NCBI GenBank assembly: GCA_001599755.1
Contig: BCHX01000009.1
Coordinates: 620,001 to 684,000, forward strand
DNA length: 64,000 bases
Source: Gliomastix tumulicola
Taxonomy: Eukaryota; Ascomycota; Sordariomycetes; Hypocreales; Bionectriaceae
Direction: 5' to 3'
Below the pieces are notes generated by a model. The model had not been told where the DNA came from. It saw nothing but the letters and a program-made list of their open reading frames with translations, and searched no databases. The translations under genes and the position numbers were made by a program. Shown piece by piece: positions 54,555 to 64,000 of this stretch (position 1 is the first letter of the stretch; every line of letters begins with the position of its first letter).

Positions 54555-57500
54555 ATGGATTCAGACGCCTCGAATTTGTCCATACTAAACGCGAGCCCTG
54601 TGAGGCTTCCAGGCCCCGGGCGTCTACACGACCTGGTTTCCGGGCCGTCTGACTCCCCAGCTCTCGACCACCTCGAGGGCAACGAGCACACATCGCTCAC
54701 GTACAGTGATCTCCATGAAACAGCGAATTGCATTGCACACCAGATTCGACAACACGTCTCCGTGACAGGCGAAGAGCAGCTCATCGTGCCCGTCCTGGTC
54801 CAGCAGTCCCCGTTACTGTACACCTCCTTGCTCGGGATCTTGAAGGCCGGCGGCGCCTTCTGCCCCTTGAACACGGATGCACCCCCCGAGCGGATCAATT
54901 TCATTCTACAAGATGTTGCAGCACAGGTTCTTCTCGTGTCGAGCGAGCTGGCTTCCAAAGTTCCCCATGAGCTCTCCGCGAAAGTGCTTGTCGTCGAGCT
55001 GGGAGAGCGGAATGCCTCCTCCTCCTCCCCCTCCTCCTTTGAGCTTCCATACAGCATCACGTCGGACCGCCTAGCCTACGTCATGTACACATCCGGATCG
55101 ACAGGCACGCCGAAAGGTGTAGGCATCTCCCACGCGGCCGCGACACAGGCTCTCCTCGCCCACGATCGGCATCTGCCTCCCTTCTCTCGCTTCCTGCAGT
55201 TCGCGGCACCCACCTTCGACGTCTCCGTCTTTGAGATCTTCTTCCCCCTCTTCCGCGGGAGCACCCTCGTCAGCGTCCGTCGGGCAGAAATGCTCGACAA
55301 TCTGCCGGGCGTCATGGACAGGATGGGCGTCGACGCGTGTGAGCTGACGCCATCCGTGGCAGGCAGCCTGCTGAGAACGCGGGCTGCAGTGCCGGGCCTG
55401 AAGCTGCTCCTCACCATCGGGGAGATGCTGAGCGAGCCTGTCGTGCGGGAGTTTGGCGGCGACTGGAAAAGGGAGAGCATCCTGTGGGCCATGTACGGCC
55501 CTACCGAGGCTACGATACACTGGTAAGTGGTTGTCCGGCACTGGATCATCATCAGGGATATCGATAATCTGCTAACGCCACGCTCCTATTAGCACACTAC
55601 AGCCATCCATGTCATCGGACTCGACTGTCGGGACGATCGGAGTCCCCCTGGATACCGTCTCGGCATTTGTCATTGCCCCATTCGACGAGGCTCAGCCATT
55701 CGCAGATATACGAATCCTTCCGCGCGGCGAGAGCGGAGAGCTGGCCGTTGGCGGATATCAACTCGCAGATGGATATCTGAACCGCCCTGAACAGACGGAC
55801 GCCGCCTTCCTCGACACACCATACGGCCGAATCTACAGAACGGGGGACAAAGCGCGGATTCTCGAGGACGGGACTCTCGAATGCCTCGGGCGTCTGTCTG
55901 AGGGGCAGGTCAAGCTCCGTGGACAGAGGATGGAGCTGGGCGAGGTCGAGGCTGCTGTGCTGAGAACGCAAGGCTGCCACGGGGCTCGTGCCCTGGTCCA
56001 TGAGTCCATTCTGGTGTGCTTCTGTGCTGCCGATGACAGTGTTTCTGAGGATCATCTTGTCAGCTCCTGTGAAAGATGGCTGCCGAAGTTCATGATTCCT
56101 GGAGAGTTCGTGCTGTTGAGGGAGTTCCCTCGACTTCCGAGCGGTAAAGTCGACAAGAAGCAGCTGCTGGCAGGCTTGATCAGTTCTCGACAAGAGGCAG
56201 ACACCGCGAATGAGCGGCATCGGTGGAAGGTCGGGCAGTTTCCAGATGAAATTCAGGACATCATCTCAGACATCTTTGGCACCGGGTCGAACAGGGGAAT
56301 CGGTGGCTTGGATTCCCTCTCCGCGATCCGCCTGGCATCGTCACTGAGAACATATGGATGCGACATGAGTGTTCTGGAAATCCTCAGAATCAAGTCGATC
56401 GACGCTCTCCATGCAGCCATGGTAGAGAAGCTTGGTGGTACACAATCTCCCCAGGAAGTCCGTCAGCTTCCAAGCTTTCTTAGAGAATGGGACTCCATCA
56501 TTGCCGAGAATGCTGGCCTGGATGGCATGAGGGATCTCATCGAGGACATCGTCCCCTGCACTCCCCTGCAGAAAGCTATGGTCTCGGAGAGTATGCAGCA
56601 CCCAGGGGCATATTGGAATGAGATGGAGCTGGTGATGGAACCTGGAGTGACAATAGAGCAGATCACGGATGCTCTTGTTGCGGTCGCTCACAGCAACGAC
56701 ATCCTACGAACCGGATTCGTTATGCAGAGAGGCGACGTCCTGTCCGTCCTGTTCAGCCACCTAGACAGATCGAAAATCGTGGTGGTCAACGAGTTTGAGT
56801 TGTCGCAGTCGAGACTGGAGGCATACGACATCCTGTCCACTTGGAACGTTCAGATAAAGCCTCCAGTCCATTCCGAAGCGGGACTCGGACTGCTCATCAG
56901 CATGCATCACGCTATATATGACGGATGGTCCTTTGATATGCTCCTTTCAGACCTGTCTGATCTTGTGAGAGGGCTTTCGCCGCCAGTCCGTCCATCTTTC
57001 CGAGATGTGATTGCTTTCTATCAGCTCGAAAACCACGACGACACTATCCACCCGTCAAGCAAGTTCTGGGCAGAAAGCCTCCATGGCTGGACGAAATCTC
57101 CTTTCCCAAAGCTGATGGGTACCGTCGATAACTCGAGAGAACCAGTGGCTACCTTGGGAGTCATCGACATCTCACCAACATCCTTGATGGAATCTTCGGC
57201 GGTCATCGGCTGCAGCCCTCAGGTTTTCTTCCAGGCATCACTAGCTCGTACCTGGAGCGGTGTTCTCGGAAGTCTTGATATTGTTCTTGGCACCGTGACT
57301 TCAGGAAGAGCAATTCCTGTAGCCGGAGTTGAGATGATCCCTGGGCCTTGCATTGCCTCCTTGCCCTTGCGGGTGGATCTGTCCAGGATATCAGACACGG
57401 GCCATCTCCTGAATCACATCCACGCAAGCAACCGTGGGATGATGGAACATGGTACGATTTCGCTGTCTGAGATCAAGAAGTTCGTGGGGATTCAGCCCGG

Positions 57501-60500
57501 CGAAAGCCTCTACGACGTTCTATTTGTCTACCAGGAGTCGCCTGACAGCAAAGGGAAGCACGATCATGCGCTTCAGGAAGTTCGACACCTCGATCGGCTT
57601 GAGACGAAGCTTGTCGTGGAAATCGAGCCACGGGAAGACCACTTCTCTGTCCAGATGACCTATCATCCAGGCAGCCTGACTGCTGGCCTGGCTGAAGTGA
57701 TGATTGGGCAGCTTAGCAACTTGGTGTCTAGACTGCTGCAGTCGCCAGAGGGTTCCTTCTCCGCCTTGGGTAGAAGTCTCGATGCCTCGCCCTCGACATT
57801 CAACCTACAGCCACAGGCGATGGCTGAAGAACCAGATCTCGCCTCCATGTTCGAGACAGTGGCAGCTAGATTTCCTTCATCCCCGGCGATCTGCTTTGCC
57901 TCGAGAGATGCAACAGGGCGTATGAATCAGGAGAACATGATGTATGGCGAGTTGGACGCACTCAGCAACAGAATTGCTCATCTTCTCCGAGATCAGGGAG
58001 TAGGAATCGGTGGCATCGTCCCTGTCATTCTGGAAAAGTCATTCATGCTCTATGCCTCGATACTCGGGGTTGTCAAGGCAGGATGTGCCTACCTACCTCT
58101 GCTACCATCCACGCCTATTGACCGTATGCGAAGCGTCTTTTCACAGGCAAAGATCACTGCATGCCTAGCTGATAACGCTGCATCGAAGAATCTCGAGTTC
58201 ATTCAAGGCTTGCAAGTCCTCAACGTTGAGGACAGGTCCTTAGGAGAGCTTCCTACTAGCAGCCTCGGCACGCCTGTGGATGGTGCTCGACTGGCGTATG
58301 TCATCTTCACCTCGGGTACGACTGGTGAGCCAAAGGGAGTGGCTGTCACTCAACTCAACATTGCAAGCAACATCGCCCACCTCGAAAAGACCTACCCAAA
58401 GAGCGATTCAAAGCAGTCCAGGCTGCTACAGGCCTGCTCTCAGGCATTTGATGTGTCGGTTTTCGAAATATTTTACACTTGGCATGCGGGCATGTGTCTC
58501 TGTGCTGGGACCAACGATGTCTTGTTTGAGGATCTGGAGTCCTCGATCCGAGAACTGGACATCACTCATCTCAGTCTTACACCAACAGTGGCCTCGCTCA
58601 TCGATCCCCAGAACGTGCCTGGTGTTCAGTTTCTCGTCACTGCGGGAGAACCTATGACACAGTCGGTCCTCCAGAAATGGGGCCCTAAATTGTGGCAGGG
58701 ATATGGCCCTTCGGAGACAACCAACATCTGCACTGTGAAGCGCATGAGCCGTGATGCCCACATTGAGCATCTTGGCTGGACGTTTCCAAATACCTCTGTT
58801 GTTGTCCTCCTACCAGATAGCCTAGAGGTGGCACCTATGGGCTGGGTCGGGGAGTTCTGCTTTGGTGGTGATCAAGTAGTGGACGGCTATCTGAACTTGC
58901 CTCGGACTACAGCGAGAAGCTTCATACAGCACAGAGACTTCGGCCGTATCTACCGCTCAGGCGATATGGGGCGCATGCTGCCCGATGGCTCGTTGATCAT
59001 CTTGGGCCGAATCGATTCTCAGCTCAAGCTCCGAGGGCAACGGATCGAGGCCGGCGAGATCGAGAGTCTGATTACATCGACAGGACTAGCCGGTTCCGCC
59101 GTCGCTATGCTGGTCAGGCGGCCCGAGGTTGCAGCTGATCAGCTTGTGGCGTTTTACACGCCACCTGGTGAATATGCCGCTGCACCTGGGACAGATCAGA
59201 ATGGGGAGACGAATCGTCGACTGTTCACTGCTCTCCAGAGCAGACTGCCCTCATACATGATTCCAAGCTTCCTTGTCGCTGTCCCAAACATCCAGCTCAC
59301 GTCCAGCGGGAAGGTCGACCGCAAGGGATTAGAAGGCTTGTTTCTGGGACTGACATCAGAGAAGATCGAAGCTACCGCGAACCAAACCTTGGCCGCCAAC
59401 GAGGGTGACTGGTCAGAGACCGAACGTACCGTGGCACAAGCAATTTCAACGTCATTGGGTATTCCGGCTACCCAGATTCAACGATGGACGCCGTTTGCAA
59501 CTCTGGGGCTCGACTCAGTAACTTCTATCGCTCTGGCTCGTCAACTCAAAGATACGTTCCAGGTCAGGATTCCGATTTCGGCCATCCTGCGGAATCCCAA
59601 TGTCGCTACTCTGGCTAGCTGTATATCCTCTGAAGGGAGTGTCAAGGAGGTCGGAGCAGCCAGCACCTTCTTCTTCTCCCAAGCCTTCGTCGATGACACG
59701 AGAACCAGCTTCACCACAGAGTCCAAGACGGTTGGCCAAGTTCTGCCGTGCACCCCTCTTCAAGAGGCAATGCTGTCGAGTGGTCACCTGAGCTACTACA
59801 ACAAGGTGATCCTTCGGCTTCAGATTCCCATCGGACGCATGAAAGCGTATTGGGCGGAAATGGTCCGTCGGCATGGGATTCTCCGGACGTGCTTCGTGAC
59901 AACCAGCGATATGAAGCACCCTATTGCACAAGTCGTGCTAGAAGACTGGTCTATCCCCTGGCTTGAGTTCGACGTGGTGACGCCCTCATTTGACGGGGTT
60001 ATCAATGATCACTTGAGCACTCTTCCGAACCCAGTCGATTCTCTCCTGCCTCCAGTGTCTCTAGCGGAGATCAGATACAGGGGATCTGCTTTCCTATCCT
60101 TTATCTGCCATCACTCCCTCTACGACGGCATTGCGATGGACAATCTCTGGAGGGAAGTCGAGACTCTGGCCAATGACAGACCCTTGACGCCTGTGGTACC
60201 GTATGAGCAGTTCCTCAAGGAGAGCTTGACGCTACCAGACGACGTTGAAGAGTTCTGGAAAGCACAGCTCGTCGACTGGCGTCCTGCCACGCTCTTCCGC
60301 AAGTCGACGAGCAGGAGAACCGATCAAGTGACAACGACAACGTACCTGAACAGGTCTCTCTCCGATCTCCGCGGCAAAATTCAATCGATGGGCGTGTCAC
60401 TGCTCTCGCTGTGCCAAGCTGCATGGGCCAATACTCTGGCCATTGCTCATGACGGTCCGGATGTCTGCTTTGGAAACGTGGTCAACGGCCGCACAGTTGG

Positions 60501-62797
60501 GATCGAGGACATCGACTACCTCATTGCTCCGTGCTTCAATACGGTCCCAGTGCGGAAGGATGTCTCGGCTCATATTCACAGAATGGACCTCGTCAAGTCA
60601 TTCCATTCGTTGGCCTCTGACATGGTGCCTTATCAATTCACGCCACTTCGTCTCGTCCAGAAGGCTGTCAACCGCCAAGGGCTTGGCCTCTTTGATACGC
60701 TCTTGCTTCTCCAGCATCCGCTGCGCGAGATGGACGACAGCGTCTGGATCCTGGAGAGCGACAGCAGCGAGATGAACATCCCGCTCGTTTGCGAGGTCGT
60801 GCCATGCCCAGGCTTGGATTCCACAGTGGTGAACATCCAATATGACATGAATGTTGTCACCTCGGACATCGCCTCTACCCTCGCCGCCATCTTTGTGTCT
60901 CAGCTAGAGGAGATCCTTGAGTCTCCCTATGCGAAGCTGACAACCCGAAAAGCTTTACCGCCGAAACTGAGTGATGGTCTGGGAAGACTCGTTACTCGGC
61001 GTGAGAAGCCCGTAGCGACCAGAACGCAATCTTCTGCCGACGAGGAGTGGACTGAGGTTGAGCTTCTGATTAGGCAAGTTCTTTCAGAGCTGTCGGCACA
61101 ACCACCCGCGAGAATCCAAAAGCATACGACCATCTTCCAGCTGGGACTTGACAGCATCAATGCTGTTCAAGTGGCCGCCATGCTGCGTCGACGTGGGTTG
61201 GGGACCTCAGCCTCGGATGTGATGGAGTATCCGACCTGTGAACGCTTAGCTGGTCGTTTAGCGTCAGGCGGCAAAGACTCGGCGGCTAGAACCAGGACCT
61301 CGGGATCAGCGTATGATTTGACAAAGTTCCGAGAGGAGGTCTCTTCTCAGCTGCAGACAAAGCTTCCCAGCAACATCGAGATTGAGTCCGTTCTGCCATG
61401 CACACCGCTGCAGTCAGCAATGATGGTCTCCTTCGTCGAGTCCATGGGCCAGAATTACTTCAATCTCATGACATACAATGTTGATCCGAGCATCGGGCTT
61501 TCCGAGATATCTGGAGCATGGGAAAGTCTGTTCGCTGACCATCCCATGCTTCGAACGGGTCTTGTCGCTGTGAACCATCCACAAACCGCTTTTGCCATGA
61601 TCCGGCATTCTGTTTCTCGAGGCACAGCACCACCTATAACGTCAATGAGCGCCACCGATGCTTCAACAATGTCTCTAGACAAGTTCCAGTTCCAAGAGAA
61701 CTTGCGGGCGGAGTACATCGCAAAGCCACATCTTCCTCCATGGCACGTTCTGCTGGTAGAAGGCCTCGGGAAAGTCACCATGACGATGTTCATTCACCAT
61801 GCCCTGTATGACGCCGACTCACTCGCCGCAATGCTACAGCGGTTGACTATGATCTTGCGCAACAGAGTTACAGTTGGACCTGCGAATGTTGAAGCGAGCG
61901 TTGTTGAAGTCATGTGGACGAGCTTGAACCCAGATCCAGAGGCAGAGGCGTTTTGGAAGGGCAAGATGGCGGAAACGGTCGTCAATCCGTTCCCCGTATT
62001 GACTCCTCTCCGAGAGACGGACAGTGCGATGAAGGCAGTGACAATTGAGTCTAAGCTGTCCTTTTCTTCCTTGAAGACGGCTACGCTGAATGCTGGTGTC
62101 ACAGTCCAAGCTGTCTTGCAAGCTGCATGGACTCGAATCCTCACTTCGTACATCGGGGAGAACTCCGTTACGTTCGGTGTCACGTTGTCAGCGAGGACAA
62201 GCGAGGCAACGAAGCAGTCTCCCTTGCCGTGCCTCTCGACTCTGCCGATCGTCGCGGCCAATCAGGCATCCAATCGTGGGTTGCTGGATTCGATGATGAA
62301 TTTCAACGCCGCAGCTCACAGATTTCGCGCTATTCCGCTGGCCCAGGTGCAGAAGTGGCTGGGCCATCCTGCTTCTCCGGTGTTTGATACTCTTCTATCC
62401 TACCGCAAGGTCCCCAAAACCAACGGCCACGACCAGCTGTTCGAGCTGGTGCAGGACACGCCCACTATCGACTATCCTGTATCAATGGAGGTCGAGGGCG
62501 TAGAAGGAGGAGAGATACGCTTGACGATCACGTACAAGCCAGGTGTGATTCCCGCCGAGCAGGTCGAGCTGTTGCTTCAGCAGTTCGACGCAATACTGGG
62601 ACACATCGCTCTCCATCCTGCAGGGACCGAAGATGAGCTGCACAAGGCCCGACAGGACATCTTCTCGGTTCTCCCACCAGCTATCCCACACATGGATGCT
62701 CCAGTGAAGTATCTCCACGAGTTCGTGGAGCGGTCTGCGGCACAGGACCCTCACGCCATTGCCCTTGAGTTCTATGCTTCCCTGCAGAATGGTGGAG

Positions 62798-62833
<36 letters not shown>

Positions 62834-64000
62834 GGACATATCACGAACTAAACGAGCTTGGAAACCGAGTGGCGCACTGTGTGAGAGAGAAGGCAGCTCA
62901 AGGGAGCATTGTGGCGATTCACTTCGACAAATGCCCCGAGGCGTACTTCTCCATCTTGGGGATTCTGAAGGCCGGGTGTTCCTTCGTGGCCCTCGACCCG
63001 AGCGCTCCGAAAGCGAGGAAGGAGTTCATTCTCCAAGACTCAAAGGCTCCTTGTCTCCTCGCACTATCGTCGGAGGAGCTTGACTTTGCTGGCGCAACAG
63101 AGGTCATCCAGATCACTGCAGAGTCGCTTGGCCAGTATCCTTCCACGCCATATGAATTGGATACATCATTCGATGAAGCCCACCACACATGCTACTGTCT
63201 CTATACTTCAGGGACGACAGGAACTCCAAAGGGATGCGAGATCACGCACGAAAATGCTGTCCAGGCCATGATGGCTTTCCAAGAACTCTTCCAGGGGCAC
63301 TGGCAGGCCGACTCCAGATGGCTTCAGTTTGCGGCCCTGCACTTCGACGTCTCCGTCCTGGAGCAGTACTGGAGCTGGTCTGTGGGGATCACTGTGGTTG
63401 CAGCACCAAAGGACGTGATATTGGATGACCTGACGGGGTCCATCAACAAGCTTAGGATCACGCATATCGACCTGACGCCGAGTCTGGCTCGCCTGACTCA
63501 CCCGGACGAAGTGCCTACCTTGTGCAGAGGCGTGTTCATCACAGGAGGCGAGTCGCTCAAACAGGAGATCTTGGATGTCTGGGGACCGCAAGCCGTCATC
63601 TACAACGCCTACGGACCGACCGAGGCTACCATTGGTGTCACCATGTACCAACGCGTGCCAGTGAATGGCCGACCAAGCAACATAGGACAGCAATTTCCCA
63701 ACGTGGGCTCGTATGTCTTCCGCCCTGGCACGGAGATCCCCGTGCTCAGGGGTGGCGTGGGAGAGCTCTGTGTGTCAGGGAAACTTGTTGGCAAGGGCTA
63801 CTTGGGACGCCCAGAGCTGACAGAGGAGCGCTTCCCTACCCTCACCAGTGACCAGTTCCCCGGCGACAGGGTGTACCGGACTGGAGATCTTGTGCGGCTG
63901 TTGCATGATGGCTGCTTCGAGTTCCTTGGCCGAGCAGACGATCAGATCAAACTCCGGGGCCAGAGACTCGAGATTGGAGAGATCAACCATGCCATGAAAC
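54555..64000 (+). CDS. sidC: Ferrichrome-type siderophore NRPS (ferricrocin synthetase), 5' part
   Basis: Multimodular synthetase expected to join glycine, serine and acyl-hydroxyornithine into an intracellular siderophore such as ferricrocin. Exon 1 is 54555-55522 and, after a 70-nt intron, exon 2 runs from 55593 without a stop to the window edge, giving about 3,125 residues. Order: A1 (SGSTGTPKGV, AMYGPTEATIH), T1 (GGLDSL, Ser codon 56314), C1 (HHAIYDG, 56905), A2 (FTSGTTGEPKGV, GYGPSETTNI), T2 (LGLDSV, Ser 59515), C2 (HHSLYDG, 60109), T3 (LGLDSI, Ser 61153), C3 (HHALYDA, 61795), A3 (YTSGTTGTPKGC, YGPTEATIGV). The gene is cut in late A3. Family length is typically about 4,700-4,900 aa, so roughly 5 kb of T and C domains should follow. 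An 11-Gln run (62800-62832) lies early in A3. Assignment as SidC/NPS2 rests on size, module pattern and the sidA neighbour. Confidence 0.9.
62800..62832 (+). repeat. (CAG)11 in frame, 11 Gln in the NRPS
   Basis: Pure CAG run encoding 11 glutamines in the third adenylation domain, between the segment AIALEFYASLQNGGG and WTYHELNELG. That is a loop just before the first conserved strand pair, where length changes should be tolerated. A pure run is prone to length variation between strains. Confidence 0.92.

Noticed and set aside
55076..55552. Minus-strand open frame within the NRPS
   Set aside because: Shadow of the first adenylation domain.

Overview
This window is nuclear DNA from a filamentous ascomycete (Pezizomycotina, most likely a Sordariomycete). 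The genes carry short introns of about 50-100 nt with GTRNGT-type donors and CTAAC/CTGAC branch sites. The gene set is fungal: GH6 cellobiohydrolase, Zn2Cys6 regulator, siderophore genes and a divergent Mediator Med7. Gene positions below come from reading frames, splice signals and protein motifs seen in the sequence; no database search was run.

Layout. 1-4.3 kb: no convincing gene, but a strong hairpin at 393-457. 4.3-14 kb: an MFS sugar transporter (+), a membrane-anchored glycosyltransferase-like protein (-), a secreted repeat protein (-), a LAMTOR1/Meh1-like lipid-anchored adaptor (+) and a small conserved Cys-containing protein (-). 14-21 kb: a 7 kb stretch rich in simple repeats without a recognisable gene. 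21-33.7 kb: a housekeeping block with an F-box protein, a ZNF830-like zinc finger protein, Mediator Med7, a Bye1-like PHD/TFIIS-M/SPOC protein, proteasome subunit alpha-3 and a PAP2 lipid phosphatase. 35.6-39.1 kb: two neighbouring secreted enzymes, a GH6 cellobiohydrolase and an HExxH (DUF6055-like) putative metallopeptidase. 39.5-45.2 kb: a WW/FF-domain splicing factor (Urn1/Dre4-like), a Nudix protein and a Zn2Cys6 transcription factor.

45-64 kb holds the main specialised unit: L-ornithine N5-monooxygenase (sidA type, minus strand) and, 4.9 kb away and divergent, the first two thirds of a ferrichrome-type NRPS (sidC/NPS2 type), which runs off the right edge. SidA hydroxylates ornithine; after acylation by an enzyme not in this window, the hydroxamate is assembled with glycine/serine by the NRPS into an intracellular siderophore such as ferricrocin. 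Midway between the two genes lie three copies of ATCWGATAA, the site bound by fungal iron-responsive GATA repressors (SreA/Urbs1/SRE), within 35 bp. This makes the pair a likely iron-repressed regulon with one shared control region.

Points needing attention are a C18 homopolymer that puts the two halves of Med7 out of frame unless an unusual intron removes it, an internal T-C unit in the NRPS before its third A domain, a GC-AG intron right after a DxD-like motif, and a 51-nt in-frame candidate intron in the Bye1-like gene.
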